Assembly: GCA_963821025.1 (NCBI GenBank)
Contig: CAWGCG010000005.1
Location: 434,001-498,000 of the forward strand
Direction of reading: 5' to 3'
Origin: WHSW01 sp963821025
GTDB lineage: Bacteria > Actinomycetota > Thermoleophilia > Solirubrobacterales > 70-9
Length of the DNA stretch: 64,000 nucleotides
Part shown: one piece after another, positions 32,373 through 41,049 of the stretch
Position numbering within the stretch: the first letter of the stretch is position 1
How the letters are laid out: each line of letters starts with the position of its first letter
Notes under the pieces: generated by a model
Database searches by the model: none
Told to the model about the DNA's origin: nothing
The model's input: only the letters and a program-made list of their open reading frames with translations
Position numbers and translations under genes: made by a program

Positions 32373-33584
32373 GTGCGGGATTGGCGTCGATGGACAGGAT
32401 CGGGCTTAGGGTTGATCGCCACCGCGGCGATCGCCGCGGGCTGCGGCGAGTCGGACGACGGGCCGGCGACGACCACGGAGGCGCAGGCCCCGTCGACCTC
32501 CGAGCAACCGCCCTCGAACCCCACCGACGAGCAGCCCGAGCCGGCCACCGGCAACGGCGACGGTGGAGTCGAGCTGACCGGGGTCGGCAACTTCGACCAG
32601 CCGGTCTATGTGACCCAGGCCGAGGGCGACGCCGACCATCTCTACGTGGTCGAGCAGTGCGGCCGGGTACAGCGGGTGCCGGTCGACGGTGGCGGGGCCG
32701 AGCTGTTCCTCGATGTCGAGGATGAGATCGTCTGCGGCGGCGAGCAGGGGCTGCTCTCGATCGCATTCGACCCCGACTACGCGAACTCGGGCCTCTTCTA
32801 CATCTATTACACCGACCCCGAGGGCGATCAGCGGATCGTCGAGTACCGGCGGTCAGACGATCCCGCGGCGGCCGATCCCGATAGCGCCCGCGAGCTGCTC
32901 GCGATCGACGACTTCGCGTCCAACCACAATGGAGGCCTGCTGCTGTTCGGGCCCGACGGTGAGCTCTACGCCGGCACCGGCGACGGGGGTGGAGCGGGCG
33001 ACCCGGAGCGAAACGGCCAGGACCTCCAGAGCCCCCTGGGCAAGCTGCTGCGCCTCGATCGGGGGCCGAACCCCGGCGATCCCGAGATCGCCGCCTACGG
33101 CCTGCGCAATCCCTGGCGCTACTCCTTCGATCGCATGAACGACAATCTCTGGATCGGTGATGTCGGCCAGGACTCGCTCGAGGAGATCGACGCCGCGACG
33201 CCGGACGAGCTGGCGCGCGAACAGCTCAACTTCGGCTGGTCGGCCTTCGAGGGGACGGAACCGTTCAACTCGGACCAGCGTGCGCCCGGGGCGATCCCGC
33301 CGGTTCACGAGTACGGCCGCGACGCCGGCTGCTCGGTCACCGGTGGCTACGTGGTCCGCGATCCCGAGCTGCGCTCGCTTTACGGGCGCTACCTCTACGG
33401 CGACTTCTGCGCCGGGCAGCTGCGCAGCTTCACCGCCGACCCCGGGCGCGAGGCCGACGACGACCGTGAGCTCGGGCTCGAGGTCCCGCAGCTGAGCTCG
33501 TTCGGCGAGGACCTCGATGGAAACGTCTATGCCGTCTCGCTCGACGGCCCCGTCTACAGGCTCGACCCCGAGGGCGGCGGTTGA
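32373..33584 (+). CDS. PQQ-dependent sugar dehydrogenase paralogue 1 (lipoprotein)
   Basis: A 403-residue protein starting at GTG, with a lipoprotein signal (LGLIATAAIAAGC) and a Thr/Pro/Ser linker, then a six-bladed propeller of the soluble aldose sugar dehydrogenase family: GNFDQPVYVTQAEGD, QGLLSIAFDPDY, NHNGGLLLFGPDGELYAGTGDGG, GLRNPWRYSFDR, IGDVGQD, NFGWSAFEG, SVTGGYVVRD and YLYGDFCAGQLRSF. In the family these motifs line the PQQ and calcium sites. It overlaps the next paralogue through TTGA. No PQQ synthesis gene is in the window. Confidence 0.88.
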   Translation: MRDWRRWTGSGLGLIATAAIAAGCGESDDGPATTTEAQAPSTSEQPPSNPTDEQPEPATGNGDGGVELTGVGNFDQPVYVTQAEGDADHLYVVEQCGRVQRVPVDGGGAELFLDVEDEIVCGGEQGLLSIAFDPDYANSGLFYIYYTDPEGDQRIVEYRRSDDPAAADPDSARELLAIDDFASNHNGGLLLFGPDGELYAGTGDGGGAGDPERNGQDLQSPLGKLLRLDRGPNPGDPEIAAYGLRNPWRYSFDRMNDNLWIGDVGQDSLEEIDAATPDELAREQLNFGWSAFEGTEPFNSDQRAPGAIPPVHEYGRDAGCSVTGGYVVRDPELRSLYGRYLYGDFCAGQLRSFTADPGREADDDRELGLEVPQLSSFGEDLDGNVYAVSLDGPVYRLDPEGGG

Positions 33585-34789
33585 GCCACAGGCGGTGGGG
33601 GCGGGCCGCGGTCGCGGTTGCGCTCGCCGCTGCCGCCCTGTTCGCGACCGCGGCCGATGGCGGCGCCTCGGCTGCGACGACCGGGATCGAGCTTCACCGG
33701 ATCGCGGAGTTCGACCACCCGACCTACGTCACCCAGGCGCCCGGGGAGCCGCGGACGCTGTATGTGACCACCCAACCCGGGCGGGTGATGGCGGTGCGCA
33801 AGGGGACCAAGCTCCCGCGACCGTTCCTCGACATCACCGACCGGGTCAGCTACGGGTTCAAGGAGGCCAAATCGGTGGAGGCGGGGCTGTTGTCGATCGC
33901 CTTCGATCCCGACTATGCGCTCAACCGGCGCTTCTACGTCTTCTACACCGGCCGCGATGGGAACAACCGCGTCGACCAGTTCCGCCGCGCCGGCGGCGGG
34001 GGCGTTCGTGCCGTGGGCGGCTCGCGGAGGGCGGTGCTTCGGATCGTCCACCCGTGGACCGATTCCCATAACGGCGGACAGCTCCAGTTCGGCCCTGATG
34101 GCTTCCTCTGGATCTCGACCGGCGACGGCGGCTGTTGCGAGGACTACCACGACCAGGCGCGCAACCTCCAAAGCCAGCTCGGCAAGCTGCTTCGCGTCGA
34201 CCCGCGCGCTCGCGGCGGTGGCTTTGATGCTCCGATCGACAACCCGCTGGTCGCCGTTCCGGGGTCCGAGGCGATCCTCGCCTGGGGCCTGCGAAACCCA
34301 TGGCGTTTTTCCTTCGACCGGCTGACCGGGAACCTGATCGTGACCGACGTCGGCGACAACGAGGGCGCCCGCGAGGAGATCGACTATCTGAGCGCCGCCG
34401 CAGCGCCCGCCACCAACTTCGGCTGGCCCGAGTACGCCGGTCTGGAGATCTTCGATCCCGAGCGGCCGGGGCCCGGTAAGCCGCTGGCGCCGGTCAGCTC
34501 CTACGAGCACACCGGGGGCCGCTGCGCGATCACCGGCGGCTACGTGGTCCGCGATCCAACCCTCCCACAGCTCTACGGGCGCTATCTCTACAGCGATTAC
34601 TGCGGCGGGCGCATCCGCAGCCTTACCCCGCCGGCGCTCGCCGGCGGATACCCGGCATCGCCGTCCGCCGACGATCGTGACGAGGGCCTTTACCTGCGCA
34701 ATCCGACCTCCTTCGGCGAGGGCCTGGCGGGCCAGATCTACGTCGCCTCGCGCGCGGGGCCCGTCTACAGGCTCCGGGCGCGGCGGTAG
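33581..34789 (+). CDS. PQQ-dependent sugar dehydrogenase paralogue 2
   Basis: It begins with TTG in a TTGA overlap with paralogue 1. The 402 residues comprise a Sec signal peptide (WGRAAVAVALAAAALFATAAD) and the same propeller: AEFDHPTYVTQAPGEP, AGLLSIAFDPDYALNRRFY, SHNGGQLQFGPDGFLWISTGDGG, WGLRNPWRFSFDR, VTDVGDN and AITGGYVVRDP. The usual NHNGG has Ser for Asn, and GDVGQ is replaced by TDVGDN, so the active site may differ from the other copies. A CC pair follows GDGG (GGCCEDYHDQA). Confidence 0.88.
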   Translation: MSHRRWGRAAVAVALAAAALFATAADGGASAATTGIELHRIAEFDHPTYVTQAPGEPRTLYVTTQPGRVMAVRKGTKLPRPFLDITDRVSYGFKEAKSVEAGLLSIAFDPDYALNRRFYVFYTGRDGNNRVDQFRRAGGGGVRAVGGSRRAVLRIVHPWTDSHNGGQLQFGPDGFLWISTGDGGCCEDYHDQARNLQSQLGKLLRVDPRARGGGFDAPIDNPLVAVPGSEAILAWGLRNPWRFSFDRLTGNLIVTDVGDNEGAREEIDYLSAAAAPATNFGWPEYAGLEIFDPERPGPGKPLAPVSSYEHTGGRCAITGGYVVRDPTLPQLYGRYLYSDYCGGRIRSLTPPALAGGYPASPSADDRDEGLYLRNPTSFGEGLAGQIYVASRAGPVYRLRARR

Positions 34790-34814
34790 CGGCCAGCGCG
34801 CAGTCGCGAGACGC

Positions 34815-34820
34815 TACGCT
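34815..34820 (+). promoter_or_regulatory. -10 box of a probable leaderless promoter (dehydrogenase 3)
   Basis: TACGCT lies 9 nt before the ATG at 34830 with no Shine-Dalgarno. It would let paralogue 3 be transcribed separately from 1 and 2. Confidence 0.45.
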
Positions 34821-34829
34821 GACCGCGGG

Positions 34830-35996
34830 ATGGCGGGGCGAGCAGGCAGGGCTTCGGTTGCGGCGTCGGCGAGCGCTTTGGCGCTGGCTGTGGCGCTGCT
34901 CGGCGGCGCCGGCGCACCGGCCTCGGCGCAGGGCGGCGGGGCCGCGCTCGAGCCGATCGGCGACTTCGAGGCCCCCGTCTATATCGAGAACGCGCCGGGG
35001 GCGCACAAGCTGCTGTTCGTGGTCGAGCAGCCGGGCGCGGTCCGGGTCATTCGCAAGGATCGAAAGCTCGACCGTCCGTTCATCGACCTCAGCGACCGGG
35101 TGCTCTATGACGGCGAGCAGGGCCTGCTCTCGATCGCCTTCGATCCGCGCTACGAGAGGAACCGGCGCTTCTACCTCTACTACGTCAATCGCGATGGCGA
35201 CATCGAGGTCGATTCGCTGAAGAGAAAGCGCCACAGCAGCGTGCGCGCCGATCCCCGCTCGCGCCGCACCGTGATCGAGATCGGCCACCCGGTCAACTCC
35301 AACCACAACGGCGGCCAGCTCCAGTTCGGCCCCGACGGCTTCCTCTATCTCGCAACCGGCGACGGCGGCTCCGGCGGCGACCCCGACGGCAACGCCCAGA
35401 GCCCCGAGTCGCTGCTCGGCAAGCTGCTGCGGATCGACCCCACGGCCAAGGCGGGGTATCGCTCGCCGCCCTCCAATCCGTTCGTCGGCGGTGCCGGGCG
35501 CGACGAGATCTACGCGACCGGGCTGCGCAACCCGTACCGCTTTTCCTTCGACAGCCAGAGCGGGGACCTGCTGATCGGCGACGTGGGCCAGGATGACTGG
35601 GAGGAGGTCGACCGCGCCACGCGCGAGTCCGCCCGAGGCGCCAACTTCGGCTGGGACCTGTTCGAGGGCACCCACCCGTTCGAGGGCGGTGGCACCGCCC
35701 CGGCCGGCTACCGACCGCCGATCCTCGAGTACCCCTCGAGCGGCGGCAACTGCGCCGTCACCGGCGGCTACGTCTCCCGAGACCGGTCGAACCGGGCCCT
35801 GGCCGGCCGCTACCTCTACGCCGATTTCTGCGCCGGCCAGATTCGCTCGCTCGATCCGCGCGCCGCCAACCCGGCCTCGACCGACGCGGCCACCGGGCTC
35901 GACCTCGTCAGGCCGAGCTCGTTCGGCGAGGGCAACCGGCGCCGCCTCTATGTCGCCTCACTCGAGGGTCCCGTCTACCGGATCGTCGCGCGCTAG
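34830..35996 (+). CDS. PQQ-dependent sugar dehydrogenase paralogue 3
   Basis: A 388-residue secreted protein with a Sec signal (ASALALAVALLGGAGAPASAQ) and the full set of motifs: GDFEAPVYIENAPGAHKLLF, QGLLSIAFDPRYERN, NSNHNGGQLQFGPDGFLYL then ATGDGG, TGLRNPYRFSFD, IGDVGQDDWEEVD, NFGWDLFEGTHPFEG, AVTGGYVSRD and RYLYADFCAGQIRSL. Best match to the canonical family of the four copies. The stop is 109 bp before the aldehyde dehydrogenase start. Confidence 0.9.
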   Translation: MAGRAGRASVAASASALALAVALLGGAGAPASAQGGGAALEPIGDFEAPVYIENAPGAHKLLFVVEQPGAVRVIRKDRKLDRPFIDLSDRVLYDGEQGLLSIAFDPRYERNRRFYLYYVNRDGDIEVDSLKRKRHSSVRADPRSRRTVIEIGHPVNSNHNGGQLQFGPDGFLYLATGDGGSGGDPDGNAQSPESLLGKLLRIDPTAKAGYRSPPSNPFVGGAGRDEIYATGLRNPYRFSFDSQSGDLLIGDVGQDDWEEVDRATRESARGANFGWDLFEGTHPFEGGGTAPAGYRPPILEYPSSGGNCAVTGGYVSRDRSNRALAGRYLYADFCAGQIRSLDPRAANPASTDAATGLDLVRPSSFGEGNRRRLYVASLEGPVYRIVAR

Positions 35997-36105
35997 CCCC
36001 GCCGGGGCGAGTTTCGCTCGCCCGGCGATCGTTTCTCGCCCCACCAGCCCGGCGGGTAGAGTCCGCGCTCCAACCGCAAGCGCCGAGCCAGAGGAAGAGG
36101 TCGAG

Positions 36106-37680
36106 ATGGAGTCCGCCACCCAACCCGAAGGGACGACCGCCGCGCCTGGGGCCGGCGCCAACGGAAAGCCGGATGCGGACAGCTTCGACGTTCATCGCCC
36201 GGTCGACGGCTCGGTGATCCGCAGCCTCCCGGTCGACACACCCGAACAGGTCGCCGAGGCCGCGGCACGCGCCCGCGCCGCTCAGCCTGCCTGGGAGGCG
36301 CTCGGCTTCGATGGACGCCGGCGCTGGATGGATGCGCTTCGCGACTGGATCCTCGAAAACCAGGAGCGGCTCGACTCGATCATGCAGGAGGAGACCGGGA
36401 AGGTCCGCGCCGACGCAGCGCTCGAGGCCTTCTACTGTCTCGAGGCGATCAACTTCTGGGTCGACCAGGGTCCCGGATTCTGCGCCGATGAGAAGATCTC
36501 CCCGCACAACCCGCTGCTGCGCGGCAAGCGGGCCAAGATCGTCTACCACCCCTACGGCGTGGTCGGCTTGATCAGCCCCTGGAACTTCCCGGTGATCCTC
36601 TCGATCGGCGATGCGCTGCCGGCACTGGTCGCCGGTAACGCCGCCCTGATCAAGCCCTCCGAGCTCACCCCGCTTACCGTCCGCGAGATCGCCCGCGGCT
36701 GGCGCGAGGATCTCGGCGCCCCGGATGTCCTGCACGTCGTCAACGGGATGGCGGAGACGGCGGGAGCGCTGATCGATGCCTCCGACTGTGTGCAATTCAC
36801 TGGCTCCGAGCGCACCGGCAAGATCGTGATGAAGCGCGCCGCCGACACCCTGACCCCGGTCAGCCTCGAGCTCGGCGGCAAGGACCCGCTGATCGTCACC
36901 CGCGACGCCGACCTCGAGCGCGCCGCGAACGCGACCGCCTTCGGCGGTCTCCTCAACTCCGGCCAGATCTGCATCTCGATCGAGCGCGTCTACGTCGAGG
37001 AGCCCGTCTATGACGAGTTCATCAGCAAGCTCAAGTCGAGGATCGAAACCCTGCGGCAGGGTGCCGACGGCGACACCTACACCGCCGAGATCGGCGCGAT
37101 GACCTCGGCCGCGCAGACCGAGATCGTCTCCGCGCAGGTCGAGGACGCGCGCGCCGCGGGCGCCCGAGTGCTGACCGGCGGCAAGCGCAAGGACGGTCCC
37201 GGCGATTGGTATGAGCCAACCCTGATCGCCGACGTCGATCACTCGATGAAGGTGATGCGTGAGGAGACCTTCGGGCCGGTGATCCCGGTGATGAAAGTAC
37301 GCGACGTCGAGCACGCGATCGAGCTCGCCAACGACACCAGCTACGGCCTCAGCTCGTCGGTGTTCGCCGGCGATGCGACCGAGGGCGAGCGGATCGCCCG
37401 CCGGATCGAGGCCGGCAGCTGCAACGTCAACGACGTGCTGATCAACTACAACGTGCTCGGCCTGCCGATGGGCGGCTGGAAGAACTCGGGCATCGGGGTG
37501 CGCCATGGCGCACAGGGAATCCGGCGCTTCTGCCGCACCGAGGCGCTGACGATCCCTAGATTGCCTCAGGCGAAGTCGGAGCCCGTCTGGTTCCCCTACA
37601 GCACGCGCAAGCGCGGAATGGTGCGGCGCCTGTACAGATTCCTCAACGCCCGCGGGCTGCGCAACCGGCTCGGCCTCTGA
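36106..37680 (+). CDS. NAD(P)-dependent aldehyde dehydrogenase
   Basis: A 524-residue aldehyde dehydrogenase: cofactor region GLISPWNFPVILSIGDALPAL, IKPSELTPL, FTGSERTGK, general-base Glu255 in LELGGKDP and nucleophile Cys289 in NSGQICISIERVYV. A basic C-terminal tail of about 40 residues (SEPVWFPYSTRKRGMVRRLYRF) could contact the membrane. AGGAAGAGG precedes the ATG and a TAGAGT box is about 45 nt upstream. It sits between sugar dehydrogenases 3 and 4, which suggests oxidation of aldehydes made from sugars or alcohols. Substrate unknown. Confidence 0.9.
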   Translation: MESATQPEGTTAAPGAGANGKPDADSFDVHRPVDGSVIRSLPVDTPEQVAEAAARARAAQPAWEALGFDGRRRWMDALRDWILENQERLDSIMQEETGKVRADAALEAFYCLEAINFWVDQGPGFCADEKISPHNPLLRGKRAKIVYHPYGVVGLISPWNFPVILSIGDALPALVAGNAALIKPSELTPLTVREIARGWREDLGAPDVLHVVNGMAETAGALIDASDCVQFTGSERTGKIVMKRAADTLTPVSLELGGKDPLIVTRDADLERAANATAFGGLLNSGQICISIERVYVEEPVYDEFISKLKSRIETLRQGADGDTYTAEIGAMTSAAQTEIVSAQVEDARAAGARVLTGGKRKDGPGDWYEPTLIADVDHSMKVMREETFGPVIPVMKVRDVEHAIELANDTSYGLSSSVFAGDATEGERIARRIEAGSCNVNDVLINYNVLGLPMGGWKNSGIGVRHGAQGIRRFCRTEALTIPRLPQAKSEPVWFPYSTRKRGMVRRLYRFLNARGLRNRLGL

Positions 37681-38795
37681 AACGGGCGCTGGCGATACTC
37701 GGCCTGGTCGCAGGGCTCGCGCTGGCGCCGGCGCAGGGTGCCGGGGCGGCGGTCGATCTGAGGCGGGTGGCGAGCTTCGACCAACCCGTCTACGTGCACG
37801 GCCCTGACGGCGCCGGCAAGCTCGTCTTCGTGGTCGAGCAGGAGGGCCGCGTGAAGGTCCTGCGTGGTGAGCGCAAGCTCAAGGGCTCGTTCCTCAACAT
37901 CAGCGGCAAGGTCTCGTGTTGCGCAGAGCGCGGCTTGCTCTCGATCGCCTTTCCCGACTTCAAGGGCGACCGACGCTTCTACGTCTACTTCACCGACGAC
38001 CAGGGCGACATCCGGGTGGTCGAGTACAAGCGCAAGCGGGGCACGCTGAAGGCGAACAAGGGCTCGGCGCGCAACCTGCTCGAGATCCCTCACCGCGAAT
38101 TCTCCAACCACAACGGAGGGCAACTTCAGTTCGGCCCCGACGGCCTCCTCTACATCGGCACCGGCGACGGGGGCAGCGCCAACGACCCCGACGGCAACGC
38201 CCAGGACACCGACAGCCTCCTGGGCAAGCTGTTGCGGATCAACCCGTTGCGCAAGGGTCGCGGCAAGCCCTACGGGATCCCGGGCTCCAATCCCTACGCC
38301 GACGGTGGAGGGCGGGAGGAGATCTTCGCCAGGGGGCTGCGCAACCCGTGGCGGTTCAGCTTCGACGGCCGCCGAATCGCGATCGGCGACGTCGGCCAGG
38401 ACCGGGTCGAGGAGATCGACTACGAGCGCCTGCGAACCGCCCGCGGGGCCAACTTCGGCTGGGACGCGTTCGAGGGCAACTCGCTGATCGAGCCGCCGGC
38501 GCCCGGCAACGCTTTGCGCCCGATCCACACCTATTCCCATTCCGGCGGCGGTTGCTCGATCACCGGCGGCTATGTGGTCCGCGACCGATCGCTGAAGTCC
38601 CTGCGCGGCCGCTACGTCTACGGCGACTTCTGCGACCCGCAGGTCCGCAGCCTGAAGCCGAAGCTCGGCGGTGCCCGCAAGGACCGCTCGGCCGGGCTGC
38701 GGATCGACGGCCTCTCGAGCTTCGGCGTCGACGACCGCAACCACCTCTACGCCGCCTCCCTCAACGGTGAGGTGCTGCGTTTCGTCCAGCGCTGA
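37677..38795 (+). CDS. PQQ-dependent sugar dehydrogenase paralogue 4, probable CTG start
   Basis: The frame contains no ATG, GTG or TTG upstream of GTG 37767, yet the conserved N-terminal strand and a full signal peptide lie before it: KRALAILGLVAGLALAPAQG then AAVDLRRVASFDQPVYV. This reads straight from a CTG at 37677 that overlaps the aldehyde dehydrogenase stop as CTGA. The 372-residue protein has NHNGGQLQFGPDGLLYIGTG, ARGLRNPWRFSFDG, IGDVGQDRVEEID and SITGGYVVRD. A GTG start at 37767 would delete the signal peptide and the first blade strand. Confidence 0.85.
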   Translation: MKRALAILGLVAGLALAPAQGAGAAVDLRRVASFDQPVYVHGPDGAGKLVFVVEQEGRVKVLRGERKLKGSFLNISGKVSCCAERGLLSIAFPDFKGDRRFYVYFTDDQGDIRVVEYKRKRGTLKANKGSARNLLEIPHREFSNHNGGQLQFGPDGLLYIGTGDGGSANDPDGNAQDTDSLLGKLLRINPLRKGRGKPYGIPGSNPYADGGGREEIFARGLRNPWRFSFDGRRIAIGDVGQDRVEEIDYERLRTARGANFGWDAFEGNSLIEPPAPGNALRPIHTYSHSGGGCSITGGYVVRDRSLKSLRGRYVYGDFCDPQVRSLKPKLGGARKDRSAGLRIDGLSSFGVDDRNHLYAASLNGEVLRFVQR

Positions 38796-38808
38796 CGATC
38801 CGCGCGAC

Positions 38809-38814
38809 TACGCT
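38809..38814 (+). promoter_or_regulatory. -10 box of a probable leaderless promoter (thioesterase)
   Basis: TACGCT lies 6 nt before the GTG at 38821, with no Shine-Dalgarno. Confidence 0.45.
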
Positions 38815-38820
38815 GGCGGG

Positions 38821-39252
38821 GTGAACGATGAGTTCGGCCCCATCGACGGCCTCACGCGCTGGCTCGGCCTGCGCTGGGAGGCGCCGGAGCGGGTCCGGCT
38901 GACCGTGCGGCCCGAGCTCATCAACCCCGCCGGGTTGCTCTCCGGCCCGGTCGCCTACGCGATGGTCGACTACTCGATGGGCTCGACCCTGTGGCAGCGG
39001 CGCGAGTCCGGCGAGCGGATCGCGACGATCGGGATCTCGATCAACTACCTGCGCACGGCCCGCGAGGGCGACGTGGTCTGCACGAGCGCGCTCGACCGCC
39101 GCAATGACCGGGTCGCGGTGCTGCGCTCCGAGGTCGTCGACGAGACCGGCCGCCTGCTGGCGACCGCGATAGGGAGCTTCTCGATCTTCCCGGCCGAGCG
39201 CCTCGGCGGACGCGAACACGGTCCGCAGACGCCGCCGCCCCTCGACGAATAG
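38821..39252 (+). CDS. hotdog-fold thioesterase (PaaI-like)
   Basis: A 143-residue single hotdog domain: LINPAGLLSGPVAYAMVDYSMGSTL, then ATIGISINYLRTAREGDVVCTSALDRRNDRVAVLRSEVVDETGRLLATA and a final FSIFP strand. PaaI/YbgC-type enzymes hydrolyse acyl-CoA thioesters. The usual HGG before the catalytic helix reads SGP here. The start GTG follows a TACGCT box by 6 nt. The thioesterase and the next gene are 8 bp apart. Confidence 0.85.
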   Translation: MNDEFGPIDGLTRWLGLRWEAPERVRLTVRPELINPAGLLSGPVAYAMVDYSMGSTLWQRRESGERIATIGISINYLRTAREGDVVCTSALDRRNDRVAVLRSEVVDETGRLLATAIGSFSIFPAERLGGREHGPQTPPPLDE

Positions 39253-39260
39253 GCGGCGCT

Positions 39261-39692
39261 GTGTGGCTGCAGAGGGAGATCGAGCTCGCCGCGAGGCCCC
39301 GCGGGATCCATCTGGTCGGAGCCGAGATCGGGGGCGCCCTACCCGAGCTCGCCAGCGTCCGGGTCGGCCTGCTTCACCTGCACCTGCTGCACACCTCGGC
39401 GGGCTTGGCGCTGAACGAGAACGCGAGCCCGGACGTCCGCGCCGACCTCGAGAGCTGGCTCGACCGCGCGGTGGCCGAGGACGCCGGTTATTGGCGCCAC
39501 ACGCTCGAAGGCCCCGACGACATGCCCGCCCACGTCAAGTCGGTGATCGTCGGTGGGTCGCTGAGCCTGCCGATCGCCGACGGCGCCCTGGCGCTCGGGA
39601 CCTGGCAGGGGATCTACCTGTGCGAGTTTCGCGACCGCGGCGGGGCTCGCCTGGTGATCGCGACCATCCACGGCGAGGTTAGCTCCCGGTAG
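39261..39692 (+). CDS. YjbQ/UPF0047 family protein
   Basis: A 143-residue protein with every conserved part of the YjbQ family: LLHTSAGLALNENASPDVRADLESWL, a Tyr-rich YWRHTLEGPDDMPAHVKSVIVGGSLSLPI, then LGTWQGIYLCEFRD and TIHGE. Some members have weak thiamine-phosphate synthase activity and it can complement thiE mutants; the true role is unclear. GTG start, 8 bp after the thioesterase stop. Confidence 0.88.
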   Translation: MWLQREIELAARPRGIHLVGAEIGGALPELASVRVGLLHLHLLHTSAGLALNENASPDVRADLESWLDRAVAEDAGYWRHTLEGPDDMPAHVKSVIVGGSLSLPIADGALALGTWQGIYLCEFRDRGGARLVIATIHGEVSSR

Positions 39693-39701
39693 CCTGGCCC
39701 G

Positions 39702-40129
39702 ATCGCGCGTCGAATCGTCCACAGCTGCCTGCGGGTCCGCGACGAGCGGGCCTCGGTCGAGTTCTACGAGTTGCTCGGGTTCGGGCGCCGCGGCCGTCTC
39801 GTCTTCGACTCCGCCTACAACACTACCTCGGCCTGCCCGGCGAGGGCGACGAGCTCGAGTTGACGGTCAACGTCGGCCGCGACGAGCCCTACGAGCTCGG
39901 CGACGGCTACAACCACCTGGCGGTCACCGTCGACGACCTCGACGCGCTGCTCGCCGAGCTCGCCGAGCGCGGAATCGAGCCAGAGACGCCTCCCTACGCC
40001 CCGGGCGGTCGCGAGGACGTGGGCAGGATCTGCTTCGTCGCCGACCCCGACGGTTATCGGATCGAGCTCATCGACGGCGGCGAGTTCGCGACCCCGCAGG
40101 ACGCGCCCCACCGGGCGAGCGAAGGCTAA
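39702..40129 (+). pseudogene. glyoxalase/VOC protein with a frameshift and no normal start
   Basis: Two frames together make one VOC domain of about 140 residues. The first encodes IVHSCLRVRDERASVEFYELLGF then SAYN; at about 39817-39826 the reading must slip back by one base (one base missing) to continue YLGLPGEGDELELTVNVGRDE and NHLAVTVDDLDALLAELAERG to the end DPDGYRIELIDGGEF. The first frame has no ATG, GTG or TTG after the in-frame TAG at 39690; an ATC at 39702 follows TAGCCT by 6 nt. Lactoylglutathione lyase-like. Decayed gene or sequencing error. Confidence 0.75.
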
Positions 40130-40159
40130 ACCGGGTCAGCCCCGAGCGTCGATTGCTCA

Positions 40160-41014
40160 ATGGCCGAGCGGATGATCGACGCGAACGGGGTCGAGCTCTG
40201 CACAGAGTCCTTCGGGGACCCCGCAGACCCGCCGCTCCTGCTGATCATGGGCCGCGGCGCGTCGATGCTGTGGTCGGAGGCTGGGTTCTGCCGTCTGCTC
40301 GCAAACGGGGGGCGCTTCGTGCTCCGCTACGACCAGCGCGACACCGGGCACTCATCGACTTACCCGCACGGACGGCCGGGCTACACCGGCGCGGACCTGC
40401 TCGCCGATGCCGCGGGCGTCCTCGACGCGTACCGAATCCAGGCCGCGCATGTCGCCGGAGTGTCGGCCGGCGGCGGGCTCGCGCAGCTGCTGGCGCTCGT
40501 GCACCCCGACCGCGTCCTGTCGCTGACACTGATCAGCACATCGCCCGCCACCCCGGGCACGCGCGCGCTGCCGGGACCGACCCGAGAGTTCGACTCGTTC
40601 GCCGAGAACGCCTCCGTCGACTGGGCAAACCGGCAGTCGGTGATCGACTACGTGGTCGGCTACGAGCGGATGCTCGCGGGCGACCGACGGCCGTTCGACG
40701 AGGGCGCGAGGCGGGAGCTCGTCAGCCGCGATCTTGAGCGGGCCCGCGACTATGCCGCGATCCAGAACCACGACGTCCTTGTCGAGGAAGACCGCGACTA
40801 CCCGGCCCTTTCGGCGGTCAGCGCTCCGACGCTCGTCATCCACGGCACAGCCGATCCGATGTTCCCGATCGAGCACGGCCAAGCGCTCGCCGCCGAGATC
40901 CCCGAAGCGAGTCTGATGCGGCTCGGGGACGCCGGACACGGCCTCCTGCGCGCCGACTGGGAGCCGGTCGCAGAGGCGATCCTCGAACACACCGCGACCG
41001 CCTCGCGAGGCTGA
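40160..41014 (+). CDS. alpha/beta hydrolase
   Basis: A 284-residue alpha/beta hydrolase: oxyanion strand LLLIMGRGASMLWSE, DQRDTGHSS, nucleophile elbow GVSAGGG with Ser102, the acid in HGTADPMFPIEHG and the His in GDAGHGLLRADW. The family pattern resembles the RebR/aclacinomycin methylesterase group. It is not obviously part of an operon; the next gene is convergent. Substrate unknown. Confidence 0.87.
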   Translation: MAERMIDANGVELCTESFGDPADPPLLLIMGRGASMLWSEAGFCRLLANGGRFVLRYDQRDTGHSSTYPHGRPGYTGADLLADAAGVLDAYRIQAAHVAGVSAGGGLAQLLALVHPDRVLSLTLISTSPATPGTRALPGPTREFDSFAENASVDWANRQSVIDYVVGYERMLAGDRRPFDEGARRELVSRDLERARDYAAIQNHDVLVEEDRDYPALSAVSAPTLVIHGTADPMFPIEHGQALAAEIPEASLMRLGDAGHGLLRADWEPVAEAILEHTATASRG

Positions 41015-41049
41015 GCTGCCATGCCCGGCTAGCAGGCGCGTTCGACCGT

